A stretch of 64,000 bases of DNA from Methyloligella sp. GL2. GTDB taxonomy: Bacteria; Pseudomonadota; Alphaproteobacteria; Rhizobiales; Methyloligellaceae. The notes under the pieces are model-generated. The model was not told where the DNA came from and ran no database searches. It saw only the letters and a list, made by a program, of their open reading frames with translations. A program made the position numbers and the translations under genes. The stretch is taken from positions 1,253,501 through 1,317,500 of the forward strand of contig NZ_CP054476.1 in assembly GCF_013341275.1 (NCBI RefSeq). Reading direction: 5' to 3'. Each line of letters begins with the position of its first letter. Positions within the stretch are counted from its first letter, which is position 1. Shown piece after piece: positions 45,647 through 54,339 of the stretch.

Positions 45647-45943
45647 CTACCAGCTCGACGGGCCGATCATCGGGTTGCCTCCGAAGAAGGCGCTGTTCGG
45701 CGGCTCGAACTGCATGCCCGGATAGACCCGGTTGTTCAGGATGTAAGGCTCCTGGCGGATGTAGTACTTCGCTGCGCGGCGACCGCGCGGCACCACATAG
45801 ACGACCTTCCCTTCCTGATCGCGCACGACCTTTTTCTTCTTCTTGAAGATGCCGGCCGAGGCGGGCGTGGCCGCGGCAAGCGCGAGCGAAACGCAAAGAG
45901 CGAGCGCGGTTCCGGTGACGATTTTGGTCATCGGACGTGTCAT
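45647..45943 (-). CDS. Small secreted basic protein, 98 aa
   Basis: The signal peptide (IVTGTALALCVSLALAAATPASA) is followed by GIFKKKKKVV, then VVYVVPRGRRAAKYYIR, and an aromatic/Pro tail ending MIGPSSW. AAGGAGA lies 8 bases before the ATG at 45943. I do not recognise a named family. The mature protein is strongly basic and may bind the cell wall or lipopolysaccharide. Confidence 0.78.
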   Translation of the reverse strand: MTRPMTKIVTGTALALCVSLALAAATPASAGIFKKKKKVVRDQEGKVVYVVPRGRRAAKYYIRQEPYILNNRVYPGMQFEPPNSAFFGGNPMIGPSSW

Positions 45944-46113
45944 GGGAGAAGTCTCCTTAGGGTTGAGGGCCTGCGATTGTACTCTGGCCCGTGTCGTGAT
46001 CTTGAGTTGTTCCAAGTGTAGCGACAATCGATGAAGGATGCGTTGTAAATTCCCGAAAAATGTCCGGGAATAATCGCCTGGCTGTGTTGCGACGGTTATT
46101 GGCATGGGCGCTC

Positions 46114-46503
46114 CTACCAGCCGACGGGGCCGAAGAACGGATCATAGGTGCCGTAGGGCGCCCAGATCGGACCGTAGCCCGGCCCCCAATAGGTGCCGAC
46201 GCCGAAGCCGGGACCCCATCCAGGTCCCCAATAGGTGCTGTCGTCAAACGGGCCGATGCCCGGGCGCTCCCAGCGGTCGGGATCTTTGGCAGCTTGTTTG
46301 GCGAATTCCGCCTGGCGCTGCTGGCGGCGCTGGGCACGCAGTGTGCGCTTCTTGGCGCGTTGGGCTTTCTTGGCCTGGCGCAGCTCCTGCTTGCTGTAGA
46401 CGGCCGTGCCGCTCTGAGCGGCGCTCGCGGGAAGGGCGGCGGCGAGGCCGCCGAGGGCGATTGCCGAAGACAGCAGAACGGCAGGAATCAAATTCAGTCT
46501 CAT
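46114..46503 (-). CDS. Small secreted protein with Gly/Pro/Trp-rich tail, 129 aa
   Basis: The signal peptide (LLSSAIALGGLAAALPASAAQ) is followed by a Lys/Arg/Gln-rich coiled-coil-like region (ELRQAKKAQRAKKRTLRAQ). The tail contains repeated YWGPGWGPGFG and YWGPGYGPIW units and ends FGPVGW. GGAGG lies before the ATG at 46503. It is similar in plan to the 98-aa gene just downstream (signal, basic part, aromatic tail). Function unknown. Confidence 0.8.
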   Translation of the reverse strand: MRLNLIPAVLLSSAIALGGLAAALPASAAQSGTAVYSKQELRQAKKAQRAKKRTLRAQRRQQRQAEFAKQAAKDPDRWERPGIGPFDDSTYWGPGWGPGFGVGTYWGPGYGPIWAPYGTYDPFFGPVGW

Positions 46504-46687
46504 CAAGGCCTCCGGTCCGGACGCCAAGTCCTCACGGCAATCGGCGTCCGGCAGAATTATAGGCTCCCAATTGATATGAGGAGCGGAGCAAGACATTCCA
46601 AGTCGGCGGACCACGTCACCGTGCAGATGCTTCCGGCAATAGCCATTTCTCGACACGACCGGGCTGGCGGGAAGTCTACGGAACTTG

Positions 46688-46727
46688 GGTTAAGATTTTA
46701 GAATCTAACCGCTTTTCTTAGCGGCTC
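46688..46727 (-). terminator. Hairpins beyond the uvrB-like fragment (probable original uvrB terminator)
   Basis: On the minus strand CCGCT-AAGAAA-AGCGG is followed by TTAGATTC. Next to it GGTTAAGATT/AATCTAACC forms a 9-bp dyad with one bulge. They lie just past fragment copy A but not past copy B, which suggests copy A marks the ancestral end of uvrB. Confidence 0.45.
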
Positions 46728-46839
46728 TTGCTAGCTGCTCTTCCTAGCTTCCCTTGCCTTTGAAGGCGCGGGTGCCGGGCTTGCCGGCGGAGGAGCGGCC
46801 GCGGCGCTTGGGCTTTGGCGCAAGCGGAATCTCGCGGTT
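46723..46839 (-). repeat. Direct repeat of the uvrB 3' end, copy A (uvrB fragment)
   Basis: About 84 bases (TGCCTTTGAAGGCGCGGGTG through CTCGCGGTT) are identical to the end of the intact uvrB (copy B, 48389-48492), as are 20 bases on the outer side (GGCTCTTGCTAGCTGCTCTT). Copy A has a 13-base extra segment (CCTAGCTTCCCTT) near the stop. On the minus strand it still reads [18 protein letters not shown], then [14 protein letters not shown] and a stop. No longer uvrB sequence precedes it, so it is a broken fragment. Confidence 0.9.
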
Positions 46840-46925
46840 GTGGGTGTGCTTGCTTCGAGGATTTCGCTTGGGTCGGCTTCGGAGCAGCGTTTTGCTTCGG
46901 GGCATTTTTGCTCGATACACACACC

Positions 46926-47879
46926 CTATTTCTCAGCAGGTGGTGGCTTTTGTTCCAAAAAAATTTCGGCGACTGTTTTGGTCTTGCTGGTGTTCACGTC
47001 TGAGTATTGGTCCCAGCGCAGGTATTGCCAGGCGACAAAGAGTTTCTCTGAGTCGCTCAGCCCTCTAAGAGATTTTTGTAGAATATTATTCTCGAGTATC
47101 GCTATGATCGGGCCTGTGTCGAATTTTTTCCAGTATACATCAAACAATGCCTTGAAATAATCGGAATTCTCTTCGTGTAAAGTTGTGGCAATTCTATACA
47201 AGCCATAAGCTAACACTAACGAAATAATAGATAAAATAATGTATATATAACATTCAATTGGTGAATATATAATTCCATTGAATAATAATTCATATAAGAA
47301 ATATAATAATAATATTATTGATCCAATTATAAAAACAAACGATATGTATAATGCGCTGTCTGCGACGCTTCTTATTTCATCGCACCAGACTCGCGTGTCG
47401 TTGTCGAGTAAATACCAAATTCTATACCAAAAAAACACGCCATCCATACCATATTTTATGTCTGGGTATTGTTCAGCTTCTGCTAGAATGTTTCCAAGTT
47501 TAGTCGGTGCTTGAGCTTCTCGGGTTCGAAACTCCTCTGATAGAGGAAATCGTGCCAGCTTGATTTGCTTTTCGACGTCGGTTTTCGCCGTTTTGCGGAG
47601 TGCTATTAAGCGACGCTTTTGAAGTTTTATTCCACAGCGTTTGATAGACGGTGGCCAAAACTCCCTCCCTTCGTACAGCTTATAGATCGGGATATCGAGC
47701 AAGCTTATTAGCCAGCCAAGCAATGCCGGTGCCAGAATGAAATAGATCTCGGCTGAAACGGGTTGGGAAAGCGTCTTCTTGATAAGAAACGCTAGGGGGA
47801 ACAGGAACAGAGAAAAGAAGAATCCAGGCAAAAAAATCCGAAAAACGAGTCTGATACCAAATACGAATGGTAGCTTCAT
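46926..47879 (-). CDS. Unknown four-helix membrane protein in AT-rich cassette
   Basis: This is a 317-aa protein. Helices are predicted at about 12-33, 43-66, 177-200 and 208-229. The loop between helices 2 and 3 is long and basic, then carries the distinctive LGNILAEAEQYP...YGMDGVFFWYRIWYLL at 128-158. I have seen this 'LGN..AE-YP..RYG.D..FFW.R.W' pattern in uncharacterised membrane proteins of varied bacteria, which is a recollection and not a search. The base composition is far more AT-rich than its neighbours, with codons such as ATA, AAT and TTA. It lies 18 bases after the HU-like gene, probably as one transcript. A role as a defence or toxin effector is only a guess. Confidence 0.82.
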   Translation of the reverse strand: MKLPFVFGIRLVFRIFLPGFFFSLFLFPLAFLIKKTLSQPVSAEIYFILAPALLGWLISLLDIPIYKLYEGREFWPPSIKRCGIKLQKRRLIALRKTAKTDVEKQIKLARFPLSEEFRTREAQAPTKLGNILAEAEQYPDIKYGMDGVFFWYRIWYLLDNDTRVWCDEIRSVADSALYISFVFIIGSIILLLYFLYELLFNGIIYSPIECYIYIILSIISLVLAYGLYRIATTLHEENSDYFKALFDVYWKKFDTGPIIAILENNILQKSLRGLSDSEKLFVAWQYLRWDQYSDVNTSKTKTVAEIFLEQKPPPAEK

Positions 47880-47897
47880 TGTGATGACCTGATTTGG

Positions 47898-48320
47898 CTA
47901 AGCAGCCTCGCCACTGGAACCGGAGTCATCCGTCTCGGAGGTATCATTCTGGTCATTCTGTGTATCATCAGCAGGTCTGCTGGACGGCTGGAGGGGGTAC
48001 TTTCTTGTCGGACCGCCGCCCCTTCCGCGCGGCCCTCCCGCCGCCCTCGGGTTGACGGATTCCTTTAAAGATTTTCCAGCGCGAAATTTAGGGACGCGTG
48101 AAGCAGGAATTTGTACTGTTTCGCCTGTCCGTGGGTTGCGTCCGGTGGAAGCCTTGCGGTCTGCTACTTGAAAATTGCCAAACCCGATAATGCGGACCGT
48201 ATCACCGTTTTTTAGAGCGTTTTCGATCGCTTTGAACGTTGCGTCGACGACAATTTCGGCTTCGTCCAGGCTAAGCGCTGCTTCTTGCGCAACCTGCGCA
48301 ACGAGGTCCGCCTTATTCAT
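47898..48320 (-). CDS. HU-family DNA-binding protein with C-terminal extension
   Basis: This is a 140-aa protein. Residues 1-95 are a normal HU domain: MNKADLVAQVAQEAALS, DTVRIIGFGNFQVADRKA, the DNA-contact arm GRNPRTGETVQIPASRVPKF and RAGKSLKESVN. Residues 96-140 are an added tail, first Gly/Arg-rich (GGPRGRGGGPTRK) then acidic and polar (DDTQNDQNDTSETDDSG). Ordinary HU ends near residue 90. It is the upstream gene of the cassette at the uvrB 3' end and may bind DNA for the cassette or for its own promoter. Confidence 0.92.
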   Translation of the reverse strand: MNKADLVAQVAQEAALSLDEAEIVVDATFKAIENALKNGDTVRIIGFGNFQVADRKASTGRNPRTGETVQIPASRVPKFRAGKSLKESVNPRAAGGPRGRGGGPTRKYPLQPSSRPADDTQNDQNDTSETDDSGSSGEAA

Positions 48321-48388
48321 GATGAGATCCTGCCACTACCTAGGGTAGTAGGTTATAGTTAAATGCCGCCAAGTTCAATAAGTAGGAA

Positions 48389-48492
48389 GGCTCTTGCTAG
48401 CTGCTCTTGCCTTTGAAGGCGCGGGTGCCGGGCTTGCCGGCGGAGGAGCGGCCGCGGCGCTTGGGCTTTGGCGCAAGCGGAATCTCGCGGTT
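48389..48492 (-). repeat. Direct repeat of the uvrB 3' end, copy B (within intact uvrB)
   Basis: It covers the stop and last 32 or so codons of uvrB. It matches copy A at 46723-46839 except for a 13-base gap. The two copies are in the same orientation and bracket 1.55 kb. Beyond the inner end at 48492 the sequences diverge abruptly. Confidence 0.9.
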
Positions 48493-50811
48493 ATGCGGAC
48501 CCATCTCATCGAGGCTCGGCTTATGGGGCCGGCTGAGCGCCTGGGGCTCGCCGGCGGCGACGCTGCGCTCCAGCTGATCCTGGCGGGCCATCGGGTCGGC
48601 CGCGACGGTAAGCGACATCTGCTTCAGCCGTTTCAGCTCGTCGCGCAGCCGCGCGGCCTCCTCGAATTCCAGATCGGCGGCGGCGGCGTGCATGCGCTTT
48701 TCCATCTCGGCGACGGTCGCCTCCAGATTATGGCCGAGGGTCTCCTGCTCCGCCTCGCCCATGCCGAGGCCGGAATCGACCAGCACGTGGTCGCGCTCGT
48801 AGACGGAGGCGAGGATGTCGCCGATATGCTTCTTCACGCTTTCCGGGGTGATGCCGTTGGCCTCGTTATAGGCCATCTGCTTCTCGCGGCGGCGCGTGGT
48901 CTCGGCCATGGCGCGCTCCATGGATCCGGTGATGCCGTCGGCATAGAGGATCACCTTGCCCTCGACGTTACGGGCGGCGCGGCCGATGGTCTGTACCAGG
49001 GAGGTTTCCGAACGCAGGAAGCCTTCCTTATCGGCATCGAGAATGCCGACCAGGGCGCATTCTGGGATATCCAGTCCCTCGCGCAGCAGGTTGATGCCGA
49101 TCAGCACGTCGAAGGCGCCGAGGCGCAGATCGCGGATGATCTCGATGCGCTCCAGAGTCTCCACGTCGGAATGCATGTAGCGGACCTTGATGCCCTGCTC
49201 GTGCATATACTCGGTGAGATCCTCGGCCATGCGCTTGGTCAGGGTGGTGACCAGCACGCGATGGCCGCCTGCGACGACCTTGCGGGTCTCGTCGACGAGG
49301 TCGTCCACCTGGGTGGTGGCGGGGCGGATCTCCACCGGCGGATCGATCAGGCCGGTCGGGCGGATCACCTGCTCGACGAAGACGCCGCCGGTCTTCTCCA
49401 GCTCCCATGAGCCGGGGGTGGCGGAGACATAGACGGTCTGCGGCCGCATGGCGTCCCACTCCTCGAAGCGCAAGGGACGGTTGTCCATGCAGGAGGGCAG
49501 GCGGAAGCCATATTCGGCGAGGGTGGATTTGCGCTTGTAGTCGCCGCGGAACATGGCGCCGATCTGGGGCACGGTGACGTGGCTCTCGTCGGCGAAGACC
49601 AGGGCGTTGTCGGGCAGATATTCGAACAGGGTCGGCGGCGGATCGCCCGGGCGGCGCCCGGTGAGATAGCGCGAATAATTCTCGATGCCGGCGCAGGCGC
49701 CCGTTGCCTCGATCATCTCCAGGTCGAAGGTGGTGCGCTGCTCCAGGCGCTGAGCCTCCAGCAGGCGGCCGGCCTTGTTCAGCTCGTCGAGCCGCGCCTT
49801 CAGCTCGGCCTTGATGCCTTTCACCGCCGACTTCAGGGTCGGCTTCGGCGTCACGTAGTGGGAGTTGGCGTAGATCTTGACCATCTGGAACTGGTCGGTC
49901 TTGGCGCCGGTCAGGGGATCGAACTCGGTGATGCTCTCGATCTCGTCGCCGAACAGCGAGATGCGCCAGGCGCTGTCGTCCAGATGCGCCGGCCAGAGCT
50001 CGATGGTGTCGCCGCGCACCCGGAAGGTGCCGCGCACGAAGTTGATATCCGAGCGGCGGTATTGCAGGGCGACCAGATCGGCCATCAGCTGGCGCTGCTC
50101 GACGCGGTCGCCGCGCTTCAGGCTCAAGGTCATGGCGGTGTAGGTCTCCACCGCGCCGATACCGTAGATGCAGGAGACCGAGGCGATCAGGATGACGTCG
50201 TCGCGCTCGAGCAGGGCGCGCGTTGCGGCATGGCGCATGCGGTCGATCTGCTCGTTGATCGAGGAATCCTTCTCGATATAGGTGTCGGTGCGCGGGACGT
50301 AGGCCTCCGGCTGGTAGTAGTCGTAAAAGGAGACGAAATACTCCACCGCGTTATCGGGGAAGAAGCTCTTGAACTCGCCATAGAGCTGGGCGGCCAGGGT
50401 CTTGTTAGGCGCCAGGATCAGGGCCGGGCGCTGGGTCTGCTCGATCACCTTGGCCATGGTAAAGGTCTTGCCCGAACCGGTGACGCCGAGCAGCACCTGG
50501 TCGCGCTCATGAGCCTCGATCGCGGCGGTCAGCTCGGCAATGGCGGTGGGTTGGTCGCCCTTGGGCTGCATCTCCGATTGCAGCACGAGCTCCACCCCGC
50601 CTTCGCTCTTCTCCGGGCGGGGCGGACGATGGGGGGTGAAATCCGGCGCGCCATAGCCGGCCACCAGCGGGTGGCCCTGCATCAAGGGCTGGGGCGCTTC
50701 GCCCATGCCGGGGGTGCGGCGTTCCTCGGAGGGCGGAAGGCCGGTCTCCTCGCCGGTGACGGCGCGCGGCTCGGCCCTGGAGCCGAAGGTTCTGGCGGTG
50801 CGGGGTGGCAT
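48397..50811 (-). CDS. uvrB: Excinuclease ABC subunit B
   Basis: This 804-aa DNA-damage helicase loads UvrC. An N-terminal extension of about 75 residues (Pro/Arg-rich, not in E. coli) is followed by [15 protein letters not shown], Walker [19 protein letters not shown], the beta-hairpin [32 protein letters not shown] and helicase motifs such as [10 protein letters not shown] and [13 protein letters not shown] motif lies near residues 695-730. The C-terminal tail is basic. The last 100 bases occur again 1.5 kb away. I see no clear GAAC-N7-GAAC SOS operator in the 96 bases upstream. Confidence 0.97.
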   Translation of the reverse strand: MPPRTARTFGSRAEPRAVTGEETGLPPSEERRTPGMGEAPQPLMQGHPLVAGYGAPDFTPHRPPRPEKSEGGVELVLQSEMQPKGDQPTAIAELTAAIEAHERDQVLLGVTGSGKTFTMAKVIEQTQRPALILAPNKTLAAQLYGEFKSFFPDNAVEYFVSFYDYYQPEAYVPRTDTYIEKDSSINEQIDRMRHAATRALLERDDVILIASVSCIYGIGAVETYTAMTLSLKRGDRVEQRQLMADLVALQYRRSDINFVRGTFRVRGDTIELWPAHLDDSAWRISLFGDEIESITEFDPLTGAKTDQFQMVKIYANSHYVTPKPTLKSAVKGIKAELKARLDELNKAGRLLEAQRLEQRTTFDLEMIEATGACAGIENYSRYLTGRRPGDPPPTLFEYLPDNALVFADESHVTVPQIGAMFRGDYKRKSTLAEYGFRLPSCMDNRPLRFEEWDAMRPQTVYVSATPGSWELEKTGGVFVEQVIRPTGLIDPPVEIRPATTQVDDLVDETRKVVAGGHRVLVTTLTKRMAEDLTEYMHEQGIKVRYMHSDVETLERIEIIRDLRLGAFDVLIGINLLREGLDIPECALVGILDADKEGFLRSETSLVQTIGRAARNVEGKVILYADGITGSMERAMAETTRRREKQMAYNEANGITPESVKKHIGDILASVYERDHVLVDSGLGMGEAEQETLGHNLEATVAEMEKRMHAAAADLEFEEAARLRDELKRLKQMSLTVAADPMARQDQLERSVAAGEPQALSRPHKPSLDEMGPHNREIPLAPKPKRRGRSSAGKPGTRAFKGKSS

Positions 50812-50907
50812 GATCCCGAATATGACTACGAAACCCGCCCTTGCCTAGGGCTCTGCGACGTCTCGAGCCTCAAGGCCCGCCGCGCCGCGCCCGCTCCGCG
50901 CTTTCGC

Positions 50908-51300
50908 TCAGTTGGCGCCGTTGATCAGCGCCGCGGTTTCCCCAGCCTGCTTGGCTGCGGTATCCATATTGTCGGCGGCGATGCCGGCCTTGGCGCTCTC
51001 GGCGGCTTGCTTCAGCTGGATTTTCCGCTCCTGGTCGATGGCATCGGGAATGGCGCCATTGCCGAGATTGGTGCAAGGGTTCATCTCTGCGGCCGCGAAG
51101 CCCTCGCCCTTCGGCCCGACCAGGCAGTTCAGCACATGCTGCAAATGGGTTTGCACGTCATCGATATTGTCGGAGCCCGCGGCCAGGCCGGCATGGGTCC
51201 CGGCGGCGGCGATTTGGGCGTCGATATCGGCGGCGAACACGGCGCTGGGTAGGAGCGCGGCGGCGGCGGCGAGCGCGCCGAAGACGAGGCTGCGTTTCAT
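50908..51300 (-). CDS. Small periplasmic protein, 130 aa
   Basis: The signal peptide (LVFGALAAAAALLPSAVFAAD) is followed by a helical protein: HAGLAAGSDNIDDVQTHLQH, VLNCLVGPKGEGF, a second Cys in MNPCTNLGNG, and a C-terminal Ala-rich helix. Two cysteines may bridge. The pattern 'HA..A....D...V..HL.HV.NCLVGP.G..F' is seen in alphaproteobacterial proteins of unknown function. Confidence 0.82.
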   Translation of the reverse strand: MKRSLVFGALAAAAALLPSAVFAADIDAQIAAAGTHAGLAAGSDNIDDVQTHLQHVLNCLVGPKGEGFAAAEMNPCTNLGNGAIPDAIDQERKIQLKQAAESAKAGIAADNMDTAAKQAGETAALINGAN

Positions 51301-51439
51301 TGGGGTTCCTCCGAAGCAGGTGGCGCGCGACCGAAGACCGGCGCGCGTTTGGAAATGTCATCGTGGTGGCATGGAGTGGCTAAACGCAGCCTTGGCGAAT
51401 TGGTTCGGCCGAAATGCGGGCCGGCAAACCCCGTATGGC

Positions 51440-51865
51440 TTAAGCCGATCCGCCGTTGCAGATGACGATGATTGCCATGATGCCGATGGAGAGCGTCTGC
51501 AGGCCGAACAGGGAGCCGCGGATGCGGACGACGGGCTCGGTCTGGGGCAGGGCGAGATGGATGCTGCTCTGAGCGATGCGGCAGACGATGATCAGGATGG
51601 CGAGGCCGCTCAGCACCGGCCCTTCGATGCCCAGCACGGCGGCGGAAAGCGCCACGGCGGCATAAAGCGGCAGATTCTCCGCGCAGTTCAGATGCGCCCG
51701 CACAGCCCGCTGGTGAAAGGCCGGGCCCTCGGCGACGCCGCCGGGAAAATCGGAAAACGTCTCGCCCCGGCGCACCCGACGCAGTCGCGCCAGCCCAAGC
51801 CCGAAGACCATCACGGCGATAGTCCAAAGCACGTAGAGCAGGAGGACGAGGATCGGGATTGGCAT
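51440..51865 (-). CDS. MAPEG-family membrane protein
   Basis: This is a 141-aa protein. It has four hydrophobic helices with the family segment RAVRAHLNCAENLPLYAAVAL between helices 1 and 2, where MAPEG enzymes contact glutathione (N-E-P). MAPEG proteins in eukaryotes act in glutathione and eicosanoid metabolism, and bacterial roles are largely untested. It lies 36 bp after the FNT transporter gene on the same strand. Confidence 0.9.
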   Translation of the reverse strand: MPIPILVLLLYVLWTIAVMVFGLGLARLRRVRRGETFSDFPGGVAEGPAFHQRAVRAHLNCAENLPLYAAVALSAAVLGIEGPVLSGLAILIIVCRIAQSSIHLALPQTEPVVRIRGSLFGLQTLSIGIMAIIVICNGGSA

Positions 51866-51901
51866 GAGGTTAGCCTTCGGATGTGCGGACGGAGGCCATC
51901 C

Positions 51902-52741
51902 CTAAACCTCGTCCCTTACTTGCGCGTAGCTCAACACGGCGAAGAGGATGGTGCCGCCGGCCACGTTGCCGAGCAGGGTTGGGATGAAAAATCCGAACAC
52001 CGCCTGGAGCATGCCGGTATGGCCGGTCATCACCATGTAGAAGGCCTCGACCGAGCCGGCGATGACATGGGTGAAGCCGCCGAGCGCGATGAGATAGGTG
52101 ATCAGGGTGATGACGAAGATCTCGGTGCCTTCCGCTGAGGGCAGCATCCAGACCAGCGCCGCGATCAGCCAGCCGGAGACGATGCCTTTGACGAACATCT
52201 CCGTCGGCGTGTTGGCCATCAGGTGCTCGCCGATCCGCACCGTTGCGGCGGCGATCTCCGGCGTGAGCGCGTTGGAATAGGCCAGGAAGGCGGCCACCAG
52301 CAGACAGCCGACCAGATTGGCGGCGAGCACGATGCCCCACAGGCGGACAAGCACCCAGAACCAGCTCCAGCTGCGCCGCGAAATCACCGGCAACACGGCG
52401 GTGAGGGTGTTCTCGGTGAAGAGCTGCTGGCGGGACAGGATGACGATCAGGAAGCCGACCGAATAGCCGAGATCGGCGATGATGTTGGAGCCGGGCGAGT
52501 CTGAGAGAAAGGCCATCAGCATGGCCTGGGACAGAACCGAGAAGCCGATGGAGATGCCGGCGGCGACGCCGGACCACCACAGCGCGCTGAAGGCGCGGGC
52601 GAGCTCGCCTTCGCCCTCGGTGCGGATGATCTCGTAGACCACCGCGGCGCGAAGCCGGCGGCGGGTCTTGACCGATTTCACTTCCTCGCGGCTGAGGCCT
52701 TCCTGCTTTGTCGGTCCGTCTTCGTTCGTCTTCTTATTCAT
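51902..52741 (-). CDS. Formate/nitrite transporter family protein (YfdC-like)
   Basis: This is a 279-aa protein. A charged cytoplasmic N-terminus of about 55 residues precedes about six membrane helices. Marks include ALWWSGVAAGISIGFSVLSQAML, SRQQLFTENTLTAVLP, and late GGFTHVIAGSVEAFY followed by TLLGNVAGGTILFAVLSYAQV. This is the YfdC-type branch of FNT channels, whose substrate is not settled. The N-terminus is typical for this branch. Confidence 0.92.
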   Translation of the reverse strand: MNKKTNEDGPTKQEGLSREEVKSVKTRRRLRAAVVYEIIRTEGEGELARAFSALWWSGVAAGISIGFSVLSQAMLMAFLSDSPGSNIIADLGYSVGFLIVILSRQQLFTENTLTAVLPVISRRSWSWFWVLVRLWGIVLAANLVGCLLVAAFLAYSNALTPEIAAATVRIGEHLMANTPTEMFVKGIVSGWLIAALVWMLPSAEGTEIFVITLITYLIALGGFTHVIAGSVEAFYMVMTGHTGMLQAVFGFFIPTLLGNVAGGTILFAVLSYAQVRDEV

Positions 52742-53099
52742 GCTTACCCGTCGGTCGCGTTGCGGTGTGACTAGCGGGGCCTAACCCGTCGGCGGCGAGA
52801 TCGTTCACTTCGTATGCGCGATTGCATTCTGCGAAATCGAGATGAGCTTAACCGGATTCGGTACAGATGCGCGAAGGGCTGTTTTGGCGCGGGCATCAAA
52901 CGCGGTAAACGCATGTTCACCGAAAGCATATCGGTGCAAAGATTTGTCGGGACATTGCCACTTTTACCTGTCACAACAAGCACGTCACAAGAACAAGACG
53001 TTTGATGTTTTGGGAGGATCAGCACGGACCATGATGCGTGTTCGAAGAAGCGCGTGAGCGCTGTCGCCGAGATGGCGATCAATCGATGGAGCACAAACC
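52742..53099. promoter_or_regulatory. Intergenic region before the histone-like gene
   Basis: The 358 bp lie between two divergent genes and contain no convincing protein. They should hold the promoters of the FNT gene (left) and the histone-like gene (right). The right end near 53080-53099 lacks an obvious purine-rich ribosome-binding site directly before ATG 53100. Confidence 0.35.
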
Positions 53100-54278
53100 A
53101 TGGCGACCAGAGCGAGTTCGAAACGTGGCGTAACGGCCAAGCGCAGCACGGCCAAATCGGCCAGCGCGGCGCGGCCAAAGACCAAGACGACAACACGCAA
53201 AGCCGCAACGACACGAGCGGCAAGCCGGACTACGGCCCGCAAGACGGCACCGGCCCGCAAAGCTGCGGCGCGGAGCACTACCGCACGGACCACTGCTGCA
53301 CGGAAGACGGCAGCGGCCAAGAAGCCTGCTGCAAAAAAGACAGTGGCCAAAAAGCCTGCAGCGCGGGCGACGACGGCCCGCAAGCCCGCCGCCAAAACGG
53401 CAACGCGGCGCGTGGCTGCCAGCAAGACCAAGACGGCATCGCGGAGCGGCACGACGCGGCGGGCGGCAACGTCGCGCAGTAAGACCGCAACCCGCAGCGC
53501 AGCGCGGTCTCCGGCGAAGAAGACGGCAGCCCGCAAGACAACGGTGCGCAAGACTGCTGTGCGGAAGACGGCGGCGAAGACCACTACCGCAAAACGGACC
53601 GCCGCCAAGAAACCTGTCGTAAAGAAGACCGCCGCGAGAAAAACGGCCGCCAAGAAGCCGGCGGTGAAGCGGACGGCGGCTGCCAGCAAGACCACCGCCA
53701 GAAAGACGGCCGCGGCGAAGAAGCCCGCCGCCCGGAAAGCGGCAACGACGCGCAAGCCTGCGGCCCGCAAGACGGCAAGCCGTTCGGTGACCGCGCGCCG
53801 GACGACCGCGACGCGCAGCACCGCGAAGGCGGCAACGCGCAAGAGCCCGGCACGGGCGAGCACCGCGCGGACGGCCACCAAGGCCCGGACCGCAAAAGCC
53901 ACCACCGCCAAAGCAAAGACGGTGAAACCGAAGACCGCGAAGGCGCGGAGCGCGGCTTCCAAGACGGCAAAGGCGTCAAAGCCGAAGAGCAGCAAGCCTA
54001 AGCCGGCGGGGAGCAAAGCTTCGAGCCGGAAGCCCGCTTCGCGCGCGGCGTCGAAACCGGCCCGTCCGGCGCAGCCGCCGGCCAATCCGCCGCTCGCCAC
54101 GTTCGGCGCGGGGGGCGGTTATGGACGCTCGCCCTACGCGGCGACCACGCGGATGGTCTCTTCGCCCAATCCGGCACCGGGCTCGCTCTCGCCCTACCGG
54201 TCCGAGGGGGGAATAGAGAACGGTCAGGCCGGGGAGCCTATTCCGCCACGCGGGCTGTCCGTGCGGCGGGACGATTAG
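53100..54278 (+). CDS. Histone H1-like Lys/Ala-rich nucleoid protein
   Basis: This is a 392-aa protein. Residues 1-325 are nearly all Ala, Lys, Arg and Thr in loose repeats such as KKPAAKKTVAKK, ARKTAAKKPAVKR and TARKTA. The last 65 residues differ: Pro/Gly-rich (PAQPPANPPLATFGAGGGYG) and ending LSVRRDD. The composition matches bacterial H1-like proteins (AlgP, Hc1, BpH1 types) that bind DNA or RNA non-specifically. Long open frames also exist on the minus strand here, but they follow from the biased composition. A terminator follows directly. Confidence 0.88.
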   Translation: MATRASSKRGVTAKRSTAKSASAARPKTKTTTRKAATTRAASRTTARKTAPARKAAARSTTARTTAARKTAAAKKPAAKKTVAKKPAARATTARKPAAKTATRRVAASKTKTASRSGTTRRAATSRSKTATRSAARSPAKKTAARKTTVRKTAVRKTAAKTTTAKRTAAKKPVVKKTAARKTAAKKPAVKRTAAASKTTARKTAAAKKPAARKAATTRKPAARKTASRSVTARRTTATRSTAKAATRKSPARASTARTATKARTAKATTAKAKTVKPKTAKARSAASKTAKASKPKSSKPKPAGSKASSRKPASRAASKPARPAQPPANPPLATFGAGGGYGRSPYAATTRMVSSPNPAPGSLSPYRSEGGIENGQAGEPIPPRGLSVRRDD

Positions 54279-54297
54279 CAAGACGCGAAGTCTGAAC

Positions 54298-54332
54298 ACG
54301 GAGGGCCGGAGTTTCCGGCTCTCCGTTCATTT
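54298..54332 (+). terminator. Intrinsic terminator after histone-like gene
   Basis: ACGGAGGGCCGG-AGTTT-CCGGCTCTCCGT forms a 12-bp stem with one G-T pair, followed by TCATTTT. It lies between convergent genes and can serve both. Confidence 0.85.
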
Positions 54333-54339
54333 TGCCCCG

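Noticed and set aside
50812-50907. SOS operator upstream of uvrB
   Set aside because: No GAAC-N7-GAAC or GTTC-N7-GTTC pair is present in the upstream 96 bases.
52985-54100. A 371-codon minus-strand frame rich in Ala, Val, Leu and Phe
   Set aside because: It is the antisense of the Lys/Ala/Arg repeats of the histone-like gene. Its hydrophobicity is a direct result of the codon bias on the other strand.
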